From assembly GCF_024400215.1 (NCBI RefSeq), contig NZ_CP053748.1:2790001-2854000 (forward strand): DNA of 64,000 bases, written 5' to 3'. Position numbers and translations under genes: made by a program. This document shows, piece by piece, positions 26,466-34,296 of the stretch. Below the pieces are notes generated by a model. It searched no databases. It saw only the letters and a list, made by a program, of their open reading frames with translations, and was not told the origin of the DNA. The stretch comes from Massilia sp. erpn (GTDB lineage Bacteria; Pseudomonadota; Gammaproteobacteria; Burkholderiales; Burkholderiaceae_D). The stretch's first letter is position 1; every line of letters begins with the position of its first letter.

Positions 26466-26987
26466 ATGAAAACGCAACAAGGCAGCGAACTTTTTTCCGC
26501 CATTATCCACACGCCGTTTGGCGCGATGGGCGTCCGCACCGCGGGCGCCTTGATCACGGAGCTGTTCTATCTGCCCGCCAGCTATGCCGAGAAAGCGCCA
26601 CAGGATGCGCTGGCCGAACGCGCGGCGCAGCAAGTGCTGGCCTACTGCGCCGACCCCGACTATCCATTCGATCTGCCGCTGGCCCAGCTGGGCAGCGAAT
26701 TCCAGCGCCGCGTGTGGGACACCATCTGCAGCATCCCGCGCGGCCAGGTGCGCACCTATGGCGAGGTGGCGCGCCACCTCGGTTCGGCGGCGCGCGCCGT
26801 GGGCCAGGCTTGCGGCGCCAATTATTTCCCGCCGGTGATTCCCTGCCACCGCGTGACCGGCTCGAACGGCCTGGGCGGCTTTGCCGGCGACGATAACCAG
26901 CAGGGCTTTACGCTGGGCGTGAAACGCTGGCTGCTGGCGCATGAAGGACATACTGAATACGCATGGCAGCAGACAACCTTGCTCTGA
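26466..26987 (+). CDS. ogt: methylated-DNA-protein-cysteine S-methyltransferase
   Basis: A 173-residue suicide enzyme that removes O6-alkyl groups from guanine. The active-site motif IPCHRV (residues 125-130) with the methyl-acceptor Cys is present, as are the helix FQRRVWDTICSIPRGQVRTYGEVA and GSNGLGGFAG. The ATG at 26466 follows GGGGAG; a GTG one codon upstream is possible. The 3' end overlaps xerD by 25 bp, so the two are probably co-transcribed. Confidence 0.93.
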   Translation: MKTQQGSELFSAIIHTPFGAMGVRTAGALITELFYLPASYAEKAPQDALAERAAQQVLAYCADPDYPFDLPLAQLGSEFQRRVWDTICSIPRGQVRTYGEVARHLGSAARAVGQACGANYFPPVIPCHRVTGSNGLGGFAGDDNQQGFTLGVKRWLLAHEGHTEYAWQQTTLL

Positions 26988-27865
26988 TCGACGAGTTCTG
27001 CGACAGCCTGTGGCTGGAAGACGGGTTGTCGAAAAATTCCCTGGATGCTTACCGGCGCGATCTGCGCCTGTTCGCGCGCTGGCTGGAAGTGGCGCGGCCC
27101 GCTGTCGGCAGCCTGCTGGCCGTGGCCAGCCACGATATCGAAGCGTACTTCTCGGCGCGGCATGAAGAGACCAAGGCCAGCTCGGCCAACCGCCGCCTGT
27201 CGGTGCTCAAGCGCTTTTACCAACTGGCCTTGCGCGAACGCCGCATCGCCGAAGACCCTTGCCTGAAGCTGGCCTCGGCCAAGCAGCCGCAGCGCTTCGT
27301 CCATACCTTGAGCGAAGCCCAGGTGGAAGCCTTGCTGGCGGCGCCCGACCTGCGCACGCCGCTCGGCCTGCGCGACCGCACCATGCTGGAACTGATGTAT
27401 GCCAGCGGCTTGCGCGTGTCGGAACTGGTGGAATTGAAAACGCTGGAATTGAGCATGAACGACGGCGTGCTGCGCATCACCGGCAAGGGCGCCAAGACGC
27501 GCCTGGTGCCGTTCGGCGAACAGGCGCGCTTGTGGATCGAGCGTTATCTGAAGGAGGCGCGCGGCGCCATCCTCAACGGCCAGCAGGACGACGCCCTGTT
27601 CGTCACCGGACGCGGCGGCCCGATGACGCGCCAGATGTTCTGGGTGGTGGTGAAAAAGCACGCGCTGAAAGCCGATATCACGGTCCCGCTGTCGCCGCAC
27701 ACCCTGCGCCACGCCTTCGCCACCCACCTGCTCAACCACGGCGCCGACCTGCGCGTGGTGCAGCTCTTGCTGGGCCACTCCGATATCTCCACCACCCAGA
27801 TCTACACCCATGTGGCGCGCGAGCGGCTCAAGCAGCTGCACGCCGCGCACCACCCGCGCGGCTAG
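26963..27865 (+). CDS. xerD: site-specific tyrosine recombinase XerD
   Basis: A 300-residue recombinase that, with XerC, resolves chromosome dimers at dif. The N-terminal SAM-like domain (residues 5-90) and the catalytic domain are complete. The catalytic set is visible: Arg in MYASGLRVSELV, Lys in TGKGAKTRLVP, HTLRHAFATHLL, His in LLGHSDISTTQIYTHV and the Tyr in the same segment. Housekeeping length and motifs identify XerD rather than a phage integrase. Confidence 0.93.
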   Translation: MAADNLALIDEFCDSLWLEDGLSKNSLDAYRRDLRLFARWLEVARPAVGSLLAVASHDIEAYFSARHEETKASSANRRLSVLKRFYQLALRERRIAEDPCLKLASAKQPQRFVHTLSEAQVEALLAAPDLRTPLGLRDRTMLELMYASGLRVSELVELKTLELSMNDGVLRITGKGAKTRLVPFGEQARLWIERYLKEARGAILNGQQDDALFVTGRGGPMTRQMFWVVVKKHALKADITVPLSPHTLRHAFATHLLNHGADLRVVQLLLGHSDISTTQIYTHVARERLKQLHAAHHPRG

Positions 27866-27876
27866 CGGGCCGCCCT

Positions 27877-29085
27877 TCAGCCGGCGCTGCGCCGGCGTTC
27901 CGGCACGGCCACGTCTTCCAGATGGCATTGGCCATACAGCACGGTAAACAGCACCACGCAGCCGGCCGCCAGCGCCATGCCGAAACCGGCGCGCGCGCCA
28001 TACAGATCGACCAGCTGGCCGGCGGCGGCCGCGCCGAGCGCGAGGCCGATGCCTAGGCCCGTCACCAGCCAGGTCAAGCCTTCGGTCAGGCGCGCATTGG
28101 GCACCATGCGCTCCACCAGGCCCATGGCCACGATCAGCGTGGGCGCGAAAAACAGGCCGGCCAGCAGCACGGCCGCCGACAGGCTGAGGATATTGTTGAC
28201 GAACAGCAGGGGCAGGGTGGTGGCCGCCGTCGCCAGGCCGGCCAGGCGCAGCAATTGCGGCAAGGGCTGCTGCAGACGCAGGGCGCCGAAAGCCAGGCCG
28301 GCCACGCAGGAACCGATGGCATACATGGAGAGCACGATGCTGGCCGCCGCCGGCTCGCCTTCCTGGCGCGCGAACGCCACGCTGACCACGTCCACCGTGC
28401 CGGCGATGGTGCCCATGGCCACCATCAGCAGCATCAGCACGCGCATGCCGTTCTGCGACAGCAATGGCGCCTGGTAGCCCTTGACGCGCGCATGCACCGG
28501 CGGCTCGGTGGCGCGCTGCAGCACGAAGGCGGCCACGCCTATGCCCAGCAGCAGCACGGCCGCCAGCGGCCCGGCCTCGGGGAAGACGGCCACGCTCAGG
28601 CCGACCGAGATCGGCGGCCCGGCGATAAAGCAGACTTCATCGAGCACCGATTCCAGCGCATACGCCGTTTGCAGCTCGGGCTGGCCGCGGTAGATTTCCG
28701 TCCAGCGCGCACGTGACATGGCCGACATGCTGGGCATGCAGCCGGCCAGCGCGGCGAAGACGAACAGGGTCCAGTCCGGCGCCTGCAGGTGGGCGCATAG
28801 CAGCAGGGCCAGCATGGCCGCGATGCTGGCGCCGGCCGCGCGCGGCAAGACCCGGCGCTGGCCGTAGCGGTCCACCAGGCGCGACACCTGGGGCGAGAGC
28901 AGGGCGGTACAGAAGGCGAAGGTGGCGGCCACCGCGCCGGCCAGGCCATAGGCGCCGCGCATCTGCGCCAGCATGGTGATCAGGCCGATGCCCGTCATCG
29001 AGATCGGCATGCGCGCCAAGAGAGCGGCAAGGGCGAAGCCGCGGCTGCCGGGCGCGCGGAAAAGCTTGCGATAGGGATTGGCCAT
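27877..29085 (-). CDS. MFS transporter
   Basis: A 402-residue protein with about 12 hydrophobic segments and the loop signature SRLVDRYGQRRVLPRA (relative of the MFS motif A GxxxDRxGRR). The carboxy-terminal half contains TLIVAMGLVERMVPNARLTEGLTWLVTG, common in small drug/sugar exporters. It converges on xerD with 11 bp between. Substrate cannot be assigned. Confidence 0.85.
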   Translation of the reverse strand: MANPYRKLFRAPGSRGFALAALLARMPISMTGIGLITMLAQMRGAYGLAGAVAATFAFCTALLSPQVSRLVDRYGQRRVLPRAAGASIAAMLALLLCAHLQAPDWTLFVFAALAGCMPSMSAMSRARWTEIYRGQPELQTAYALESVLDEVCFIAGPPISVGLSVAVFPEAGPLAAVLLLGIGVAAFVLQRATEPPVHARVKGYQAPLLSQNGMRVLMLLMVAMGTIAGTVDVVSVAFARQEGEPAAASIVLSMYAIGSCVAGLAFGALRLQQPLPQLLRLAGLATAATTLPLLFVNNILSLSAAVLLAGLFFAPTLIVAMGLVERMVPNARLTEGLTWLVTGLGIGLALGAAAAGQLVDLYGARAGFGMALAAGCVVLFTVLYGQCHLEDVAVPERRRSAG

Positions 29086-29225
29086 GGCTTTGGTATTAAT
29101 CTAGTCGAAATATCAATGCGCGCCACACTCTAGCACCATTCCATCTTTCTTGCTGGCATGCCGGTTTGATCGGGCCGCTAGGGCGCGGGCAGGCACTGGG
29201 GCATAATGGGGGCAGGAGGTGCCCC

Positions 29226-29402
29226 ATGGCAAAGACGAATTTCCAGTACGAGAAGCGGCAGCGCGAGTTAGAAAAGAAACGCAAGGCCGAAGAAAAAGCG
29301 CGCCGCAAGCAGGAGGCGAAGAGCCGTCCTGCCGATGAGCAGGATGCCGACGAAGCCGGCTTCGACAGCAGCGAAACCGACACCAGCACCGCCGACGACT
29401 AA
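29226..29402 (+). CDS. small, highly charged conserved hypothetical protein
   Basis: A 58-residue protein: MAKTNFQYEKRQRELEKKRK starts a basic helix that runs to about residue 35, and the C-terminal 20 residues are acidic. A strong ribosome-binding site (AGGAGGT at 29214-29220) six bases upstream makes translation likely. I recognise short proteins of this shape from other betaproteobacteria, without a known function. It could bind nucleic acid or ribosomes; that is a guess from charge only. Confidence 0.7.
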   Translation: MAKTNFQYEKRQRELEKKRKAEEKARRKQEAKSRPADEQDADEAGFDSSETDTSTADD

Positions 29403-29415
29403 GTCCGCTACCGCT

Positions 29416-29461
29416 GAGTCCGTGTCCGATTGGGGTCTGACCCCAAGGTGGACACGAACTC
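29416..29461. repeat. palindromic element of a second type
   Basis: CGTGTCC-TTGGGGTC pairs with GACCCCAA-GGACACG across the segment, with two- and three-base mismatches between the stem blocks; GAGT...ACTC extends it outward. It resembles the dispersed element of this window in layout (TGTCC/GGACA outer arms, different inner arms) but not in inner sequence. It lies just after the small charged-protein gene. Confidence 0.75.
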
Positions 29462-29471
29462 GGCGGCGGGG

Positions 29472-29508
29472 AAAAAAGAAGCGGGGAGAGCGCCCTGCGC
29501 CTCCCCGC
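29472..29508 (-). terminator. intrinsic terminator of the RND efflux genes
   Basis: On the minus strand GCGGGGAG (rc of 29501-29508) pairs with CTCCCCGC (rc of 29481-29488) and is followed by a U-rich run (TTCTTTTTT). It lies about 100 bp past the permease stop codon. Two further GC-rich perfect hairpins without U tracts lie between it and the gene (29519-29551 and 29570-29592). Confidence 0.8.
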
Positions 29509-29607
29509 TGTGTGGTGCAAACCCGGGGCGCGGCAGCCCCGCCCCGGGTTTGGTGATAAGCCGCCGAATCGTCCCCGCACGGCGCGGGGACGGGGTGGGC
29601 GAACCGT

Positions 29608-32600
29608 TTAAGCGACTTCCGCCGCCTTGTCCTGTTTGCCGGCGATGGCCAGCGGGGCATGGCTGCCCTGTTCCGCATGCTCGGCCTCGGCGCTGCCGAA
29701 CCAGCGCGCGCAGCGTTTGCCCAGCGTGTCCAGATAGCTGTAGGCCACCGGCACCACCACCAGCGTCAGCAGAGTGGAGGTGATCACGCCGCCGATCACG
29801 GCGCGTCCCATCGGCGCCTGCGTTTCGCCGCCGTCGCCGAAGCCGATGGCCATCGGCAGCATGCCGAAGATCATGGCCAGCGTGGTCATCAGGATCGGCC
29901 GCAGGCGCACCTGGCCGGCCGCCAGGATCGCCGCGCGCTGGCCCTGGCCGTCCTGCTGGCCGTGGTTGGCGAAGTCCACCAGCAAAATCGCGTTCTTGGT
30001 CACCAGGCCCATCAGCATGATGATGCCGATCACCGAGAAGATATTCAGCGTGCTGCCCGTCACCAGCAGGGCCAACAGCACCCCGATCAGGGACAGCGGC
30101 AGCGACACCATGATGGCGATCGGCTGCAGGAAGCTGCCGAACTGCGAGGCCAGCACCAGGTAGATGAAGATCACCGCGATGCTCAGCGCCGTCACCGCGC
30201 CGCCCATGGTTTCGGCCATCTGCTGGGCGTTGCCGCCGACGTCGAAGCGCACGCCGGCCGGCAGCTGCATGCTGTCCATGGCCTTTTTCACGTCCTTGTC
30301 GACGTCGCCGGCCGGACGGCCTTCGACGTTGGCGTAAATCGCCACGCGGCGCTGCAGGGCCTGGCGTTTCAGCACCTGCGGGCTGAAGGCGGGCACGAAG
30401 TCCACCACCTGGCGCAGCGGCACCATGATGGGGCGGCCATCGGCGTCCAGCTTGCTCGACGCGAGCGAGAGGTCGGCCAGGTCGGCCACGCGCTGGCGGC
30501 CCGACTTCGGCAGCTGCACATTGACTTCATAGTTCTGGCCGTCGCCGGCCAGCCAGTAGCTCACGGTCTCGCCTGCCACGAAGGGGCGCAGGGCGACGCC
30601 GATCTGCTGCACGTTCAGGCCCAGGTCGCTCGCCAGTTCGCGGTTGATCTTGATCGTGGTCGACGGGTTGGCGCCTTCCTGGCTGTATTCGAGGTCGGCG
30701 ATGCCCTTGATCTTGCGCATCTTGGCCATCAGCTCGTGGGCTGTCTTGTCCAGCTTGCCCTCGTCGGTGCCGAGGATGGCGATGAAGATGGGCTTGTCGC
30801 CGTCGCCCAGCGAGGTGGTCACGCCGGCGATCGGGGCCAGGCGCTTGCGGATCGCTTCCTCCAGCTGCTTCTGGGTGCGGCGCTGGTGCACATTCTTGTC
30901 GATCAGTTTCAAGTGCATGTCCGACATATGGCGGCCTTCCGGCTTGCCCACGTTCGACAGCACGGCTTCGATTTCCGGGAAGTCTTTCAAGGCCGCTTCG
31001 ATCTGGCGGATCTTGGCATCGTTGTATTCCAGGCTGGAGCCGACCGGCACCTTGAAGGTCAGGCTGATCCAGCCGCGGTCGGTCTCCGGCATCATCTCGC
31101 CGCCGATCTTCGGCACCAGCATGAGGGAGCCGACGAAGATCAGCAGCGCCGCCACCAGCGTGCTCTTGCGCCAGTGCAGCGCCCACTCCAGCACCTTGCC
31201 ATACCAGACGTGCAGCCGGTCCACGCCGCGCTCGGTGAATTCCATGAAGCGGCCCAGCCAGGGCACATACTTGAAGCGGTCCTTGGCCGGATCGCGCCAC
31301 ACCGAGGACAGCATCGGGTCGAGCGTGAAGCTGACGAACAGCGACACCATCACGGCCACCGCCACGGTGATGCCGAACTGCAGGAAGAAGCGGCCGATAA
31401 TGCCCTTCATGAAGGCGACCGGCACGAACACGGCGACGATGGCGAAGGTGGTGGCCATCACGGCCAGGCCGATCTCGTTGGTGCCGTCCTCGGCCGCCTT
31501 GCGGTGGCCCTTGCCGAAGCCCAGGTGGCGCACGATGTTTTCGCGCACCACGATGGCGTCGTCGATCAAGAGGCCGATGCACAGAGACAGCGCCATCAGC
31601 GTCAGGAAATTGAGCGTGAAGCCGAAGGCTTTCAGCGCGATGAAGGTGGCCAGCACGGCGATCGGCAGGGTCAGGCCGGTGATCACGGTCGAGCGCCAGG
31701 AATGCAGGAAGAAGAACACGATGATCATGGTCAGCACCGCGCCTTCGACGATGGTGCGCTTCACATTGTTCAGCTGGCTTTGCACGCGGTCCGATTCGGA
31801 ATCGAGGATGCTGAGCTTCACGTCCGCCGGCAGGGTCTGGCGCAATTCCTCGACCACTTTCTTGACGCCGCTGCCCACTTCCACCACATTGGCGTCCTGC
31901 ACCTTGGTGATGTCGAAGGAGATCGAGCGCTTGCTGTTCACGCGCGACAGCGATTCCTCTTCGATTTCGCCGTCCACCACCTCGGCCACCTGTTCCAGGT
32001 AGACCGGGCCGCTGGCGCGGCGCGCCACGATGATCTTGTTGAATTCGCGCGCGTCCTTGAGCTTGCCTTCCACGCGCACCAGCTGCTCGCTGACGCCGCG
32101 GCTGATGCGCCCGGCCGGCAGGTTGGTGTTGGTGGCCTGGATGGCGCGCATCACCTCATCCACGCCGATGCCCTGGGCCGTCATCTCGTTGGGTTTCAGG
32201 CTGATCAGGATCTGGCGCTTGGACAGGCCGAAGGTGTTGACCTGGCCGACGCCGGGCACGCCCTGGAAGCGCTTGACCACCACCTGGTCGGCCAGGGTCG
32301 ACAGGTCGCGGATGCTGCGCGTGTCCGAGGTCATGCTCAGGTTGACGATGGGCTGGGCGTTGTCGCCTTCGGCGCGCGCGATGAAGGGGTCTTTCGCTTC
32401 TTTCGGGAAGCGCGGGCGCACCAGGGCCACCTTGTCGCGCACGTCCTGCATCGCCTTGTCCATATTGGTGGACAGCTGGAATTCGATGTAGACGCCGGAA
32501 CGGCCTTCCCAGGAATTGGCGCGGATGGTCTTGATGCCGCTGACGGTATTGACAATGTCTTCCACCGGCCGCGTGATATCGTTCTCCACCGCTTCCGGCG

Positions 32601-32763
32601 AGGCGCCCGGATAATTGACTTCGATGGCGGCGAACGGAATCTGCACATTGGGCATGCTTTCCACGCCCAGGTCGCGGTAGGAGAAGATGCCGAGCACCAT
32701 CAGCGCCACCATCACCATGGTGGCGAAGACCGGGTTACGGATACTGATCTTGGTAATCCACAT
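29608..32763 (-). CDS. RND efflux permease (HAE1/AcrB family)
   Basis: A 1051-residue inner-membrane proton-driven pump. Typical signatures are MWITKISIRNPVFATM at the start, YPGASPEAVENDITRPVEDIV, LCIGLLIDDAIVVRENI with the proton-relay Asp pair, and FSVIGIIMLMGLVTKNAILLVDF. Two large periplasmic loops and 12 membrane segments are as expected. It begins 5 bp after the adaptor gene. No outer-membrane channel gene is adjacent, so it must borrow a TolC-like protein encoded elsewhere. Likely drugs or hydrophobic compounds; specificity unknown. Confidence 0.95.
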   Translation of the reverse strand: MWITKISIRNPVFATMVMVALMVLGIFSYRDLGVESMPNVQIPFAAIEVNYPGASPEAVENDITRPVEDIVNTVSGIKTIRANSWEGRSGVYIEFQLSTNMDKAMQDVRDKVALVRPRFPKEAKDPFIARAEGDNAQPIVNLSMTSDTRSIRDLSTLADQVVVKRFQGVPGVGQVNTFGLSKRQILISLKPNEMTAQGIGVDEVMRAIQATNTNLPAGRISRGVSEQLVRVEGKLKDAREFNKIIVARRASGPVYLEQVAEVVDGEIEEESLSRVNSKRSISFDITKVQDANVVEVGSGVKKVVEELRQTLPADVKLSILDSESDRVQSQLNNVKRTIVEGAVLTMIIVFFFLHSWRSTVITGLTLPIAVLATFIALKAFGFTLNFLTLMALSLCIGLLIDDAIVVRENIVRHLGFGKGHRKAAEDGTNEIGLAVMATTFAIVAVFVPVAFMKGIIGRFFLQFGITVAVAVMVSLFVSFTLDPMLSSVWRDPAKDRFKYVPWLGRFMEFTERGVDRLHVWYGKVLEWALHWRKSTLVAALLIFVGSLMLVPKIGGEMMPETDRGWISLTFKVPVGSSLEYNDAKIRQIEAALKDFPEIEAVLSNVGKPEGRHMSDMHLKLIDKNVHQRRTQKQLEEAIRKRLAPIAGVTTSLGDGDKPIFIAILGTDEGKLDKTAHELMAKMRKIKGIADLEYSQEGANPSTTIKINRELASDLGLNVQQIGVALRPFVAGETVSYWLAGDGQNYEVNVQLPKSGRQRVADLADLSLASSKLDADGRPIMVPLRQVVDFVPAFSPQVLKRQALQRRVAIYANVEGRPAGDVDKDVKKAMDSMQLPAGVRFDVGGNAQQMAETMGGAVTALSIAVIFIYLVLASQFGSFLQPIAIMVSLPLSLIGVLLALLVTGSTLNIFSVIGIIMLMGLVTKNAILLVDFANHGQQDGQGQRAAILAAGQVRLRPILMTTLAMIFGMLPMAIGFGDGGETQAPMGRAVIGGVITSTLLTLVVVPVAYSYLDTLGKRCARWFGSAEAEHAEQGSHAPLAIAGKQDKAAEVA

Positions 32764-32768
32764 GGCGC

Positions 32769-34001
32769 TTAATCCTGCTTGGCCAGCATGGCGGCCTTGT
32801 TGGGGGCGCCGCCGCCGGCGGGCGCGGCGGGCAGCTTGACCTTGTCGCCCGGTTTCACATTCTCGAGTTTGGCGACGATGACCTGGCTGCCCTGATCCAG
32901 GCCGCCGGTCACTTCGGCATAGCCTTCATCTTCGCTGCGCAGGCCGATGGCGACCGGCTGGGCCACCACCTTGTTCTGTTCCACCTTGAACACCACGTCC
33001 TTGCCCTCGTGCTTGCGCAGGGCCGCCAGCGGCACCAGCGGCATCACGGCCGATTTCTCGGTGACGATGCGGCCCTTGGCGAACATGCCGCCGCGCAGGG
33101 CGCCGTCGGCGTTGGCAACGCTCACATACACCAGCATGGCGCGCGAACCGGCTTCGGTGGTGGGGTTGATGCGCGCCACCTTGCCGTGGAAGGGGCGCTG
33201 CTGGAAACCATCGACCTTGAATTGCACGTCCTGCCCCACTTTCACGCGCGGGATTTCAGTGCTCGGCACCTGGGCTTCGAGCACCAGTTCGGCCAGGTTG
33301 ACGATGGTATAGACGGGCATGTCAGGCGCGACTTTTTCGCCCGCCTGCACATGACGTTTACTGATGATGCCGCTGAACGGGGCGCGGATGGTGCTGTCGT
33401 TGAGCGCGATGCGCGCCAGCTCCACCTGGGCAGCGGCAGCCTTGACATTGGCGCGCGCCAGTTCCACCGCGTTGGCCGTGCTGTCATAGGAATTCTGCGA
33501 AATATACTGTTGGCGCAACAGGGCCTGGCTGTTGCCTTCATTCTTTTGCGCCAGCGCCATGCGGGCCTGGGCTTCGTCGAGCAGGGCTTGCTGCTGCTTC
33601 AGACGGGCCTGGGGATCGGCCTGGTCGATGCGGGTCAGCACCTGGCCGGCGCTGACGGCCATGCCTTCGCGCAGCGCCGCATCGTGCACCTGGCCCGAGA
33701 CCTTGGCCTTGATCGTGGCCTGGCTCACCGGCACCAGCGAACCGGACAGCGGCAGGCTGAGGGCCAGCGCGCGCGCCTCGACGGCGGCGACGTCGCTGCC
33801 GGCCAGCTCGTAGACCTCGATCTTGTCTTTTTTGCCATCCTTGCCCTCTTCATGGGCGGCGCTGGCGGGCGCGGCATCGTCCTTGGCATGGTGCAAGACC
33901 GTCCAGCCGCCGCCGACCACGCCCAGCAGTACCAGCGCGATCACGGGCTTGCGCCAGCGCGGCTTGCGGGACTGTTTCAGGGGCAGGGTGTCGAATGTCA
34001 T
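32769..34001 (-). CDS. RND efflux periplasmic adaptor (membrane fusion protein)
   Basis: A 410-residue adaptor. A membrane anchor (about residues 18-38, ALVLLGVVGGGWTVL) is followed by a barrel-sandwich/lipoyl part (ATIKAKVSGQVHDAALREGM), a coiled-coil hairpin (about 140-190) and STIRAPFSGIISKRHVQAGEKV, the classical second lipoyl half. A beta-barrel domain (VGQDVQFKVDGF) ends the conserved part. It is the first gene of the efflux operon. Confidence 0.94.
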   Translation of the reverse strand: MTFDTLPLKQSRKPRWRKPVIALVLLGVVGGGWTVLHHAKDDAAPASAAHEEGKDGKKDKIEVYELAGSDVAAVEARALALSLPLSGSLVPVSQATIKAKVSGQVHDAALREGMAVSAGQVLTRIDQADPQARLKQQQALLDEAQARMALAQKNEGNSQALLRQQYISQNSYDSTANAVELARANVKAAAAQVELARIALNDSTIRAPFSGIISKRHVQAGEKVAPDMPVYTIVNLAELVLEAQVPSTEIPRVKVGQDVQFKVDGFQQRPFHGKVARINPTTEAGSRAMLVYVSVANADGALRGGMFAKGRIVTEKSAVMPLVPLAALRKHEGKDVVFKVEQNKVVAQPVAIGLRSEDEGYAEVTGGLDQGSQVIVAKLENVKPGDKVKLPAAPAGGGAPNKAAMLAKQD

Positions 34002-34152
34002 GCTTGTCTCTCTAATGGTGTGGGGCCGCTGCCGGCGGGTGAGGCGATGCTGGCACTTTACGGATTTGCAAGCGCGAAAGTGGGGGGAATGCGATGAAGC
34101 GCAAAATCGCGCGCCTGAAATGCAAAAAGGCTGGCCCAGGCGTCCGATTTGG

Positions 34153-34190
34153 CGGACAGGCGGTGTCCGGGGCCGGACAAGCGGTAAAAT
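34153..34190. promoter_or_regulatory. inverted half-sites and -10-like element upstream of efflux and GGDEF-EAL genes
   Basis: CGGACA (34153-34158) faces TGTCCG (34164-34169) across five bases, and a third CGGACA lies at 34174-34179. TAAAAT (34185-34190) just after could be a plus-strand -10. The 295-bp divergent region has no gene. A regulator site is plausible but unproven. Confidence 0.3.
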
Positions 34191-34296
34191 GTTGTCTCGT
34201 GGGAAAGGTCAAGCCTGTTCGTTTGATGCAGCGCAAAGGTGGGGTGCCGCGTGACATGCAAGATGGAGGTTCCCCGTCTGCCGCAGCGAGGTTAAG

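Noticed and set aside
26963..27865. Phage or island integrase
   Set aside because: Size, motifs and the neighbour ogt fit the chromosomal XerD; no attachment repeats or phage genes are near.
29659..32772. 1000-codon open frame antisense to the RND permease gene
   Set aside because: A composition shadow: long stretches of His, Gln and Asp, no domain signature, and the other strand holds a full permease.
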